From: Alistipes finegoldii DSM 17242
GTDB taxonomy: Bacteria > Bacteroidota > Bacteroidia > Bacteroidales > Rikenellaceae
Length of the DNA stretch: 64,000 nucleotides
Reading direction: 5' to 3'
NCBI RefSeq assembly: GCF_000265365.1
Contig: NC_018011.1
Span: 992,001 to 1,056,000 of the forward strand
Below are positions 54,462-63,172 of the stretch, in pieces. Position 1 is the stretch's first letter. The number at the start of each line of letters is the position of its first letter. The position numbers and the translations under genes were made by a program. The notes below the pieces were generated by a model. It worked only from the letters and a program-made list of their open reading frames with translations. It was not told the DNA's origin and did not search any database.

Positions 54462-55748
54462 TCATTCTGCATCGCTGCCATCACATGGCACAGAACATTC
54501 CTTATTTTTCTCAATCAGTTCCGGAAAATTGCGCCGGACAAACCCGCCCAGCGAATTGTAATTCAGACCCAGCCGCCGGGCGATGGACTTGAGCGGCTCT
54601 GCAGTCGTCTCATAGAGCCCGACAGCTTCGGCGTATTTCTCCATGCTGCGACGCGAGATGCTGCGGCCGTTCGAAGCGCGCATCATACCCTGCCGGGCGT
54701 ACAGTTCCGGCTCGTGCTCTTTGAGGTACTGCCGAAAGACCTCCGGATGCAGCCCGAACTCCGCGGCAATCTCCGACGTGGGACGGTTCTCCGCACGCAG
54801 CCGCTCGATGGCCGGAGCGTATTTGGCCGCCGTGGTCTTCTTGTACTGCTTGGTCTGCGAAAGGCTCGCACCCTCCCGATACTCCGCACCCCGGCGGGCG
54901 AACGTCTCCTCCCGACACCAGACCCGCAGATAACTGCACAGGGAACTTCGATTAACGCCCGTCATGTCGGCAATCTCCCGGATCGTCAGAGCACTCTGCG
55001 CATACATCCGCACGGCCTCCCGGTAACGCTCGCGGCTTTCGGGCGTCGGCTCGTGGCGCCGTCCGCTGCCGGTGATATGTCCTTTTCTTTTTTGCGTCTT
55101 GGCGCGCTCGCGCAACTCGCTGCGCGCCTGCAGCAAATCCTTGTGATAGAAACACACGTGCTGGCGGAGCCCGGTAAAGGAGACCCCGCACTTCTCGGCG
55201 ACCTCCGGCAACGTAAGTTCAGTTGTGCGAAGTAGTTTGACGGCTGCGGCGTACTGCTCCCGGCACCACGGACGCACGCCCCGCTGCTGGTTGTCCGCAA
55301 AACCCAGCCGCCGACGCTCCAGCTCCCGGCGTTCGAGAAGCCCCGGACAGTGCGCACGAAGCTGATTGCTCAAACCCGTGGGGTTCAGTCCGAACAGGTG
55401 CGCAATCTGCGACACGTTGTATTCGAAATACTTTGCATCACCGCAGGCAGCAAGCGCATCGCCGTACTTGGCGCGCGCAGCCGCAGTCTGGCCACGGCGT
55501 CCCCGCAGGCGCGTATGCGCGGCATCCGAAGCCGAAGAAGCCGCCACGCCGTGACGCGACAGCAGCAGGTCGCGGCGGTACTTGTACAGATAGCTCCGAA
55601 AACCCGCATACGACACACCGCAACGGGCGCAGATTGCACGAACGCTCAACGACGTAGAACCGTACAACTCGACCGCCTCGCGGTACTTCGCCACGGTACG
55701 GGCTGCAGGACCCTTTTGCCGGGCGTTCTTTACGAAATCGGCTGTCAT
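54462..55748 (-). CDS. Protein with six tandem helix-turn-helix repeats
   Basis: 428 residues made almost wholly of six homologous units beginning at about residues 22, 95, 166, 242, 310 and 372 (spacing 62-76). Each has Y-x-x-A-(V/I) helix, then a trihelical homeodomain-like HTH such as SVRAICARCGVSYAGFRSYL, TLPEVAEKCGVSFTGLRQHV, TIREIADMTGVNRSSLCSYL, TSEIAAEFGLHPEVFRQYL, LKSIARRLGLNYNSLGGFV, and linkers rich in Arg/Lys. Such an array should wrap along DNA. No other domain. Poly-G9 lies 46 bp upstream of its start. Function unknown; it may be a nucleoid protein, a regulator with an extended site, or a decayed recombinase-like helper. Confidence 0.78.
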   Translation of the reverse strand: MTADFVKNARQKGPAARTVAKYREAVELYGSTSLSVRAICARCGVSYAGFRSYLYKYRRDLLLSRHGVAASSASDAAHTRLRGRRGQTAAARAKYGDALAACGDAKYFEYNVSQIAHLFGLNPTGLSNQLRAHCPGLLERRELERRRLGFADNQQRGVRPWCREQYAAAVKLLRTTELTLPEVAEKCGVSFTGLRQHVCFYHKDLLQARSELRERAKTQKRKGHITGSGRRHEPTPESRERYREAVRMYAQSALTIREIADMTGVNRSSLCSYLRVWCREETFARRGAEYREGASLSQTKQYKKTTAAKYAPAIERLRAENRPTSEIAAEFGLHPEVFRQYLKEHEPELYARQGMMRASNGRSISRRSMEKYAEAVGLYETTAEPLKSIARRLGLNYNSLGGFVRRNFPELIEKNKECSVPCDGSDAE

Positions 55749-55794
55749 GGGACGAAGATTCCCTGCCTCGCTTCAAGGACTTTCCGGAGGAGGT

Positions 55795-55803
55795 GGGGGG
55801 GGG
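55795..55803. repeat. G9 homopolymer upstream of the six-HTH gene
   Basis: Nine consecutive G on + (55795-55803), 47 bp before the ATG of the - strand gene, in the likely promoter/leader. Prone to slippage. Confidence 0.8.
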
Positions 55804-56001
55804 TAAAACAATCATTATCAGCACACGAAAAAAACAAGGCGACACATGCAGTGAAACAATTTCGATTCCTCACAGGCTGCGACAACATGGAGCAACAAAA
55901 TTTGTATCGTTCATCTCTTCTTCGATTACAGAGGGAAGCAGTACCCGAAAAATGGAGCGCATGGCACCATCCTGCGCCCCTGCTCGAATCAGCCTGCCGT
56001 G

Positions 56002-56349
56002 TCACTCCGAAGCCTTGGGATTCGGGCCCCAAGCATTGCTCTTCTTCTCGCCCTCCAAGCAGAAGAGATAAATCAGATAAAGGTTGACAAGGGGAATCAG
56101 GCTGAGCAGCAGCATCCAACCGCTCTTGCCCAAATCGTGAAGGCGACGCACGCACACGGCCAATGCGGGAACCAACACGGCCAGTCCGTAGATCGTCTGG
56201 ATAAACGGAAACCTTAACAGGATGCCGATAACGGTCAGTACAACCATTATGATCAGGTTGAACAGCGTGAACATCCAATACTCCCGGCGGCGGGCACGAC
56301 CTTTGAAGTCAGCATAATGTTCTTTTACAACTTTCAGATACCAATTCAT
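56002..56349 (-). CDS. DUF805 membrane protein
   Basis: 115 residues, four hydrophobic segments. MNWYLKVVKEHYADFKGRARRREYWMFTLFNLII is the standard DUF805 start, and AVCVRRLHDLGKSGWMLLLSLIPLVN its central motif. Inner membrane, function unknown. The 250 bp between it and the six-HTH gene start hold no gene I can support. Confidence 0.9.
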   Translation of the reverse strand: MNWYLKVVKEHYADFKGRARRREYWMFTLFNLIIMVVLTVIGILLRFPFIQTIYGLAVLVPALAVCVRRLHDLGKSGWMLLLSLIPLVNLYLIYLFCLEGEKKSNAWGPNPKASE

Positions 56350-56387
56350 AATTCATTCTTTTTCGTGTTAATGAATAAATCAATCGT

Positions 56388-56540
56388 TCATTGTCCGCGG
56401 CCATACCGCTCAAAAAGCCAGAAGGGCAGGGAAAGCAGCCAAGCCGCAAGGACCGGCAGCAGCACGACGAGCCCCAGACACAGGCGCAAGAGACTCCCGC
56501 TTCCGCACCGGAATACGCGAGGAAGGCGGACACTAATCAT
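56388..56540 (-). CDS. Small single-span membrane protein, hypothetical
   Basis: 50 residues from the ATG at 56540, which overlaps the stop region of the upstream PepSY-like gene by 8 bp. Basic N-terminus (ISVRLPRVFRCGSGSLLRL), one hydrophobic helix (CLGLVVLLPVLAAWLLSLPFWLF), short RYGRGQ tail. Overlap and membrane character suggest a translated small protein, but there is no homology evidence. Confidence 0.45.
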   Translation of the reverse strand: MISVRLPRVFRCGSGSLLRLCLGLVVLLPVLAAWLLSLPFWLFERYGRGQ

Positions 56541-56994
56541 ACTCCACGCGGATAAACCTTCCGTCCGCCGCATAGATCATCTCCGCTCCGCTGCCCAGCG
56601 TAAGCTTATAGCCGCCGCGTTCGCGCTCGGCCTTCGAAATCCTTGCTCCGGGGAAGCGCTCGGCAAGGTCGTCGACAATAGCCTGCGGCACGATGCCCGC
56701 AGGCAGGAACGAGTATTCGCAGTCCACCTTTTTCCAAGCGCCCGAAGCGTGGAAGTCGATGTCCGTGCCGTTAGACAACTTCACTTCATACTCGCGGCGT
56801 CTGTCGTCGCGGTCCCGCTCGGCATAGACGCAACTCTCGGTCGGGAAGTAAGTTTCAATAAAGGCTTTCGCCTTGGTAGGCAGACGCCGGTAAGGGATGC
56901 GCATCGACGCGCACTCAGTAAAAAGCAGCACACCGGCGACCAATGCGGCCAGCATCATCGCACAATGTTTCATCTTCAAATTTTTCAGGTTCAT
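56533..56994 (-). CDS. PepSY-like (DUF2874-type) lipoprotein
   Basis: About 153 residues from the ATG at 56994 (a further ATG seven codons in is possible). Lipobox-like FTEC near residue 28; then two half-repeats: LPTKAKAFIETYFPTESCVYAERDRDD...YEVKLSNGTDIDFHASGAWKKVDC and LPAGIVPQAIVDDLAERFPGARISKAER...GYKLTLGSGAEMIYAADGRFIRVE. The fold is that of the BLIP/PepSY-like family, exported proteins of unknown role that are common in Bacteroidota. Close paralogue of the next gene. Confidence 0.85.
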   Translation of the reverse strand: MNLKNLKMKHCAMMLAALVAGVLLFTECASMRIPYRRLPTKAKAFIETYFPTESCVYAERDRDDRRREYEVKLSNGTDIDFHASGAWKKVDCEYSFLPAGIVPQAIVDDLAERFPGARISKAERERGGYKLTLGSGAEMIYAADGRFIRVEYD

Positions 56995-57107
56995 AGCTTT
57001 CAATTCAAATAGATTCAATGAAGGCGTTTGTCGGAAAGAGAGAGGGAAACTCCGCGCGTAAGCGCATCAGGCGCGAAAACGTTTTACACGCGGAGCGTTC
57101 CTAAGCA

Positions 57108-57557
57108 TCAGTAGCGTTCCTCACGCACGAAGGTTCCGGCGGCCGAATAGATCAACTCCACCCCGCTGCCGATGGAAATCTCGTAGCCGCCCATCGCGCG
57201 TTCGACCTTATAGGCGCCGGCGCCGGGATAGCGCGCAGCGATATCTGCGGCGATGGTCTGAGGAACGATACCCGCGGGCAGCAGTGAAAACTTACAGTCC
57301 ACCTCGAACCACTGTCCCTGCGCGTCGAATTTGATTTCGGCGCCGTTCGACAGGCGTACCTCGTACTCGCGGCGTCCGTCGTCGCGGTCCCGCTCGGCAT
57401 ACACACAACTTTCGGTCGGAAAGTAGGTCTCGATGAATGTACGTGCGGCGGAAGGCAACTTACCGTAGGAAATGCGCTCTTCGTCGTCGCAGCCCCACGC
57501 TGCCAACAGCAGAAAGAGGAACGCCGTCAGCACGGCTGAGGTACTTATTTTTCTCAT
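57108..57557 (-). CDS. PepSY-like (DUF2874-type) lipoprotein, paralogue
   Basis: 149 residues, lipobox AWGC. Shares the segment FIETYFPTESCVYAERDRDD with the neighbouring gene almost base for base, evidence of recent duplication or gene conversion. Second half LPAGIVPQTIAADIAARYPGAGAYKVER...GYEISIGSGVELIYSAAGTFVREE. Confidence 0.87.
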   Translation of the reverse strand: MRKISTSAVLTAFLFLLLAAWGCDDEERISYGKLPSAARTFIETYFPTESCVYAERDRDDGRREYEVRLSNGAEIKFDAQGQWFEVDCKFSLLPAGIVPQTIAADIAARYPGAGAYKVERAMGGYEISIGSGVELIYSAAGTFVREERY

Positions 57558-57734
57558 ATCTTCAAGTTTAAGTTATATAATTGCGCAGCATGCTTATTTT
57601 TCGCTGCATAATCCAGTAACCGTCGTTTGACATCGGCGAATGTCTTCGATCGGAAAACCGGTCGTTTTCACTCTATTCGGTCTTGTCAGTGTTTCGGGCG
57701 GCATATTTGTAATCCTCGTCAGTAAAGACGATAA

Positions 57735-58367
57735 TTAAAAAGTAAAACCGGTCCTAAAAGTCAATTTTCCGACCTTAAAATAATTTACCGCTTCAATGCT
57801 GCCGTTCTGCAACTCCATACGTTTGAAATCGCCGCGCTGCCGGCAGTAGCCGATACCGAAATTCACGCTTTTGCGGCGGCGCAAACGCAACGAGACACCC
57901 AATTCGGGCCGAAGATAGAAACCTCCGCGAGTACCATATATCCACAGGTCGCCGTGCGACGGTACATACGATTCGCTTATCTCATAATTGACAGAAACAA
58001 ATAGCGGATCGTAGCCTGTGTCCAGTAAAACGTATGGCGTAATCCTCGATTTTAACAGAGCGTATTTTCCTCGGACAAACACGGGCGTGGACATGCTGAA
58101 AAAGTTACCGACCGTATTGAAGCAGAAGGATACGCCGCCACCCAGAAACAGGTGTTCGCTAAACGTGTAGCCGCCGACCGGTGTCAGGGAGAATCCCGTG
58201 AAGGAAATTTTGGAACCCGCGCTTGTAAAAGCGCCGAATTCGAGCGTGAAATTACCGCCCTTATACGCCTTGTCGGAAGCGTGCCGAGCTTGGACTATAT
58301 CCGCCGACGCCAAAAGACATAAGACGAATATCAAACGGTATATTCGTGCGGGATGTTTCCTTTTCAT
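57735..58367 (-). CDS. Outer membrane beta-barrel protein
   Basis: 210 residues. Signal peptide IYRLIFVLCLLASADIVQA; alternating amphipathic strands (FTLEFGAFTSAGSKISFTGFSLTPVGGYTFSEHLFLGGGVSF, RGGFYLRPELGVSLRLRRRKSVNFGIGY) and terminal Phe in LTFRTGFTF, as required for BAM insertion. PorT/OMP_b-brl type, eight strands likely. No substrate known. A 177-bp gap to the preceding gene contains nothing recognisable. Confidence 0.82.
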   Translation of the reverse strand: MKRKHPARIYRLIFVLCLLASADIVQARHASDKAYKGGNFTLEFGAFTSAGSKISFTGFSLTPVGGYTFSEHLFLGGGVSFCFNTVGNFFSMSTPVFVRGKYALLKSRITPYVLLDTGYDPLFVSVNYEISESYVPSHGDLWIYGTRGGFYLRPELGVSLRLRRRKSVNFGIGYCRQRGDFKRMELQNGSIEAVNYFKVGKLTFRTGFTF

Positions 58368-58390
58368 ATCGTAATATCAAGGTATTGTCG

Positions 58391-59674
58391 TCAAAGGATT
58401 GTACCCTCGGCCGTGATACGGAGATCGACCTCCTGCTTGCCGCGTTCCAACTCCACGAGATAGTATTCCACGGTCGGCGTCTGAACATACTCGATGTCGT
58501 CGATCGAATAGCTCGCCCACTGCGACGTGGCAATAGCCGCTGTGACGGCCTGCGGAAGCTCCGCACGGCGGATGTCCCATTCGGTGTAAACCCAAGCGTT
58601 CTGTCCGTTGAAATAGACATCCTTCTCGCGGCCCTCGTGCCAAATCTCGACTTCCAGAAGGCCGTCGTCGTAATCCTGCTCCACGATCTGCGCGCCCGGA
58701 TATTTCGAGGCGATGAACTCGGCGACAGTCGTATCGACCAACTGACCGTTGCCCTGACCGGGGTTGCCGCCCGTATTGCCGCCGGGCTGTTTGAGCGTAA
58801 GCTCTCCGTCGGGGGAGATGTCCACCTTGACGTCGCCCTGTGCAGACTCCAGATCGAAGCGCCAGAACTCGCTGTCGGGCGTTTGATAATGGTCGATGTC
58901 GTCGATCCAATACGAAGCGTACTGGCTCTTCGCAAGCGTCGTCATGACGTTTTCGGGAACGTCCGTGCGCCGAACCTCGGTCTTCGTGTAGAGCCAAGCG
59001 TTATTGCCGTCGAAGAGCAGTTCGCGCGGCGTGCGGGAGTCGATGATATCCACCTCGGTCATGCCGTGTTCGTAATCGATCTCGGTGATGCGGGCTTCGG
59101 GATAGTTCTGCCGAATCCACTCCTCGATGCTCGTGGCGGGCTTCGAGGGAATGTAGTCTCCGTAGTCGTAGTCGGGAGCCGAGTCCGTCAGCATCTTGAC
59201 CAGCACGCCGTCAGCAGAATAGTAGAGGTCCACTTCGGTCTCGATGCCGTTCTCGCGTTTCTCGACCTCGATGACGTAGATCGTCTCCACGCCTTCGCGC
59301 TCCAGCATGTCCACATCGTCCACGCGCCACGGAGCCGAGGCGTATTCGCTCTCTGAGAAAGCCGTCTGAACAGCGACAGGAAGCATCGAGAACTCGATGT
59401 CCGTTTCGGTCATGTACCATGCGCCGCCATTGTCGAACCATGCGGCCAGATCGCTGCCGGCCTCGGCGCGAGATACGGGAAGCGAAAAGCTCGCAACGAC
59501 GTAACCGCCCTTAGTCTGCCAGCTGACATTCGATGCAGAAGGATATTTAGCCGCGAGGGCCGCCTGCGCCTGCTCGCTGACGGCGGGCTGTCGGGGAGTG
59601 TTTTCGGTCTTTTCGCAACTTGCCAGAGCCAATGCGCTCACGAGCAAGGTCATAACAATAGTGTTTCTTTTCAT
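58391..59674 (-). CDS. Triple PepSY-like (DUF2874) lipoprotein
   Basis: 427 residues, lipobox LASC. Three PepSY-like modules in a row: about 30-165 (ALAAKYPSASNVSWQTKGGYVVASF...), 175-300 (EEWIRQNYPEARITEIDYEHGMTEVDII...), 315-427 (AEFIASKYPGAQIVEQDYDDGLLEVEIW...), with a Gly/Asn/Gln-rich linker (QPGGNTGGNPGQGNGQ). Each module has the W(Y/L)xTExxIxxxxLPxxV pattern. Probably arose by internal triplication of a gene like its neighbours. Confidence 0.88.
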   Translation of the reverse strand: MKRNTIVMTLLVSALALASCEKTENTPRQPAVSEQAQAALAAKYPSASNVSWQTKGGYVVASFSLPVSRAEAGSDLAAWFDNGGAWYMTETDIEFSMLPVAVQTAFSESEYASAPWRVDDVDMLEREGVETIYVIEVEKRENGIETEVDLYYSADGVLVKMLTDSAPDYDYGDYIPSKPATSIEEWIRQNYPEARITEIDYEHGMTEVDIIDSRTPRELLFDGNNAWLYTKTEVRRTDVPENVMTTLAKSQYASYWIDDIDHYQTPDSEFWRFDLESAQGDVKVDISPDGELTLKQPGGNTGGNPGQGNGQLVDTTVAEFIASKYPGAQIVEQDYDDGLLEVEIWHEGREKDVYFNGQNAWVYTEWDIRRAELPQAVTAAIATSQWASYSIDDIEYVQTPTVEYYLVELERGKQEVDLRITAEGTIL

Positions 59675-59940
59675 AAGTCAGTAATAAATATTGAATTTTT
59701 CAGCCCATTTCTCGCCTCGACAATTCGAGCAAACTCGATTATGCCCGGCTTAACGAAATGGTTCGTGTTATACAATGTGTTTTCTCATATGTTTCGGTTT
59801 TGCATCGACTCCGCATCAATGTCCCTTGCGGGTAAATCCCATCCCGTCGTGACGGTGACGGCGCTGCGACTCGAAGCCCTCGTCGTCATGCTCGGATGAA
59901 ACAGAATGGAAACCTTGAAACCACGCGGAAAAAAGGCCCG

Positions 59941-60886
59941 CTATCCGATGCAGAACGCGCCGAGGCCAAGGGCGGAAGACTCCACGATCCATAGGCGAGA
60001 TGTCAATCGTCTTTTCCGTCGTTGCGATAAACGCACAGCACCGACCTCGAAGATAAGGCCCTTCCCGCGCGAACCGGACCAATCCCTGCCTATCCAGAAT
60101 ACATACCGCGAACCGGGACGCATCTGCTGCAAGCCCTTTTCGATGCCGGGGAGGAACGTCGAAAGAGCCCCTTCCGCACGTATGAAATCGCCCTGACCCG
60201 GCTCGAACTCCGGATAACGGGCAAGAGGTGTCGCGGCAAAGTTCACATACACCTCGTCATGAGCCGCGATTACGGCTCCGCGCCCCTCTTTAAGCACCTT
60301 ATACTGAAGGCCGGGCACCAACGTGACGACGCCTTTAACGAGGGCATTCCGGAGAAAGAAATTCGTTTCATCGAAATCGTCCCCCTCGTCCTCGTCCGCC
60401 CCGGCATCTTCGCCCACAGCGATCATGCAGGTGTCGATGAACCGTTCGGCAGGACCGTCCTCCGTCGCGGGGATGTGGAAGATGAAATGCGCGCCGGGGT
60501 GCATGAGCTGCAACCCCTCGTCATAAAACCGAATGTAGGTATTCACATAGTCGCTGCTGCGATTGAATCCACTCTTCCAAATCCACGCCCCCGAATCATC
60601 CCTGTCGGCATTGCGCTGCCAGATGACAACCCGATCGGACTCAGTCGCTCGCGGAAGTCTCGTATCGCCCGTATCGAGAACGACGTAGCGCAAACCGCTC
60701 GCCGTCGCGACGACGCCCGCACTGTCGGCCAACCACTCGCAGAGAAACGGTGCGAGGTCGTAGTCCGGAAACTCCGGTGGCGTATCCCTGTCGAAGTCCT
60801 GAGCTCCGAGAGGCGCCGGCGACAGCAGCGCTGCCGCCGAAAACGCTGCAACGAAGATTTTTGTGTATAAAAAGTCTCCCGAACAT
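59941..60886 (-). pseudogene. FKBP-type peptidyl-prolyl isomerase, signal peptide out of frame
   Basis: The mature protein is open from LYTKIFVAAFSAAALLSPAPLGAQ to the stop, with two FKBP-like modules (first about SGLRYVVLDTGD..., second GLQYKVLKEGRGAVIAAHDEVYVNF ... FLPGIEKGLQQMRPGSRYVFWI ... LIFEVGAVRL). That frame has no usable start after the previous gene. An ATG at 60886, one base after the upstream stop, begins MFGRLFIHK in another frame; dropping one base from the five-T run on + (60858-60862) joins it as MFGRLFIHKIFVAAFSAAA, a good signal peptide. So there is one extra base, whether real, phase-variable or a base-call error. Catalytic aromatic residues in the FKBP modules are only partly kept. 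Confidence 0.72.
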
Positions 60887-60887
60887 A

Positions 60888-61343
60888 TCAGTCGTCGTAG
60901 CCGATGACGTTGAACTGTGCGTCGAAGGTGATCTCCAGACCGCCCGAAAGCTTGATTTCCCACGTGTAGGGATTGCGCTCGATCTCCCGGATAAACTGTC
61001 CGTCGAAGAGCCGGTTCTTGGCTACGAAATCGGCGATCTGCTTGGGAACGATGGCCGCGGGAACCGGAGCGTACTTGCGCTCGACGCTTTCCCACGATCC
61101 GTCGGCGCGGAAGTCCACCTCCGTGCGGTCGGTGTACGTCACCTCGTACTCGACGGTCATAATCTTATGGTCGGCGACGATATAAGCCAGCGTGAGGTCC
61201 TTGAAATGAGTCGTCAGGAACGTCTGAGCAGCCTGCGGCAGGCGGTCGAAGGCAATAGGCTCTTCACGGCCGTCGGCATGGGCCGACAACCGACCTCCGA
61301 ATACCAGAACGGCAATAAAAAGTAATTTTGCGATCGTTTTCAT
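60888..61343 (-). CDS. PepSY-like (DUF2874-type) periplasmic protein
   Basis: 151 residues. Signal peptide TIAKLLFIAVLVFGGRLSAHA; two half-modules: LPQAAQTFLTTHFKDLTLAYIVADHK...YEVTYTDRTEVDFRADGSWESVE and VPAAIVPKQIADFVAKN...TWEIKLSGGLEITFDAQFNVIGYDD. No lipobox, unlike its paralogues. It lies one base from the FKBP-like start and 17 bp after the RT gene stop on the same strand. Confidence 0.88.
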   Translation of the reverse strand: MKTIAKLLFIAVLVFGGRLSAHADGREEPIAFDRLPQAAQTFLTTHFKDLTLAYIVADHKIMTVEYEVTYTDRTEVDFRADGSWESVERKYAPVPAAIVPKQIADFVAKNRLFDGQFIREIERNPYTWEIKLSGGLEITFDAQFNVIGYDD

Positions 61344-61360
61344 AACTAAATGGTTTTAGG

Positions 61361-62641
61361 TTAATAATCCAAATTCTCGTGGGTTCCGGAAAGTCCACGC
61401 TGCAAAGGTCGCAAACGATTCTGGAGCGAATCTGAAACCAAGGCGCAGGGAGCATGCGCCCGAACCCGATGATCGAGCGTAAACTTCGCAAAGTCCGTTC
61501 GCATCCACCCGTAGCGGTATATCCACTCGTTGGCCTCGATGATCCGGCGGAGACAGCGATAACACCGGAAATGTTTCATCCCTCCCAAATAGGAGTTTAT
61601 CGAAGCGGCAAATTTCGGAGCCTGTCGCTCTCCGTAATGCGATCGGCTGGCATCGAGCATCCGAAGCAACCGCCGGATCACCCGATGGCTCGGATAGATC
61701 CGTCCGGGCTTGACATAGCCGCCGACGAACAACACACCCCGGTCGGCGCGCTGCAAATGAATTTTGTTAGGATGAAGCGTCAAATGCAACTCCTCGCGCA
61801 GAAAATCGCGGATCACGGGAATCAACGATTTCAGATAAGCCCGATCCTCGTGCACAATGAAAAAGTCGTCCACATAACGGCCGTAATGACGCACTTTCAG
61901 CTCCCGTTTCATCCACTGGTCGAAGCGATCCATGTAGATATTGCTGAACAACTGCGAAGTCAGATTGCCGATGGGAAGACCGCAGTCGGGCGCAGCGCGA
62001 AAAAGACTTTTGCTCGGAGGGAAATCGGCCCACACCTTTCGCGATCCGCGCACGATGCAGTTTTGCGTCGAATCGTGGAAAATCACCCGTTCGAGCAGAT
62101 AGAACAGCAGCTCCGAATCGAGCATGTAACGTCCGGCCGGCTGCGCGGCGCAATATGCCGTCCAATGACGTTCGAGATAACTGCGCAGCATGGCGTAGAG
62201 GATCTTGCGGTCGATAGAGAAAAAGTAGCCCTGCACGTCGAGTTTGAGCACCCAGCACGGCCGCGAATAATTGCGCGAACAACTGCGGATATGATGATCG
62301 AGCCGCCGAATGGCGTAAAGCGTCCCCCTCCCTTTTCGGCACGAATAGGAGTCGGCGATGAAGGTCCGCTCGAAAAGCGGAGCGATCTGGTCATGGATCA
62401 GACGGTGAACGATGCGATCCCGGAAATTCGCTCCGAAAATCTCGCGTTTGATCTCCAACTCCGTCAACAGGAAACAAATGCTGCGCGAAGGATTATACCG
62501 ACGCGAGACGATGTCGTCGTAAAGCTCCAGCAGCTCGTGCTCCATATTCAGCTCGTAGCGGAGCTGATTGACCGTATTGCGTTTGCCTTTCCGGACATCG
62601 AAATACGCTTGGAATAGGGTATCCAAAAGATCGTAGTTCAT
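61361..62641 (-). CDS. DGR reverse transcriptase
   Basis: 426 residues. Retron/group-II-like RT domains: motif near WVLKLDVQGYFFSID (about 128-142), the DGR-type motif 4 GLPIGNLTSQLFSNIYMD (GxxxSQ, where most RTs have QG..SP; linked to adenine-selective error), catalytic YVDDF (about 259-263), then LTLHPNKIHLQ and VLFVGGYVKPGR. C-terminal thumb with basic residues (RVIRRLLRMLDASRSHYG). Full length. Starts 13 bp after the end of template cassette A. Confidence 0.95.
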   Translation of the reverse strand: MNYDLLDTLFQAYFDVRKGKRNTVNQLRYELNMEHELLELYDDIVSRRYNPSRSICFLLTELEIKREIFGANFRDRIVHRLIHDQIAPLFERTFIADSYSCRKGRGTLYAIRRLDHHIRSCSRNYSRPCWVLKLDVQGYFFSIDRKILYAMLRSYLERHWTAYCAAQPAGRYMLDSELLFYLLERVIFHDSTQNCIVRGSRKVWADFPPSKSLFRAAPDCGLPIGNLTSQLFSNIYMDRFDQWMKRELKVRHYGRYVDDFFIVHEDRAYLKSLIPVIRDFLREELHLTLHPNKIHLQRADRGVLFVGGYVKPGRIYPSHRVIRRLLRMLDASRSHYGERQAPKFAASINSYLGGMKHFRCYRCLRRIIEANEWIYRYGWMRTDFAKFTLDHRVRAHAPCALVSDSLQNRLRPLQRGLSGTHENLDY

Positions 62642-62656
62642 AATTCTGCGTTCTTA

Positions 62657-63106
62657 AAAAGAGGGTTTGCCTGTTCTCGCGCACACGCTACGGACACAAC
62701 GCACGGAATACAAGTTCGTCTTGTTGTTGTTCGTCACCGATGAACCGGTAGGCGTAACGCTCATGTAGAACGCGTTGTTGTTGTTGTTGGTCGTAGCCGA
62801 CCAGTAATAGCCGTTGACGTTAGCCGGGCTGCCACCGTTGCCGGCAAGAGGAAAACCCGAAGCAACCGCTGTGAGCCCGGGCGACGAAACGGCGGCGGGA
62901 GCGAAGCCCGCACCGCAGGAAGAGTCGTCGCGGCGGCTTCGTCGGGGCGACCGACGAAACAGTACCGGAGCCGAAAAGCAGCGGGCGTCGCCGACCCGAA
63001 AAGGGACCGGACAAGCCCGCTGAAACTCCGGCGGGTTACTGAACAGGCACGGCACACTCCGCATGCACCCCGCAGGATGACGCGGATTCCGGCACGAAAC
63101 CCTCTG
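62657..63106 (-). repeat. DGR template-repeat cassette A (RT-proximal, AAC-rich)
   Basis: 450-bp unit, repeated next door as cassette B. On the - strand it ends with a template repeat that reads as a FISUMP/C-lectin end: NGYYWSATT, five AAC codons (62774-62788), AFYMSVTPTGSSVT, AACAACAACAAGACGAAC, then LYSVRCVR. Stretches of AAC are the mark of a DGR template because mutating A gives many residues but no stops. The ~270-bp leader before it does not resemble a protein. The open frame across the unit is not likely to be translated as a functional protein. Confidence 0.85.
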
Positions 63107-63172
63107 TAATCGCATATCAATCATCCTAAAAATTCTCAAAACTCACAAAAAACACGCACAGGCGGCAGCTAT

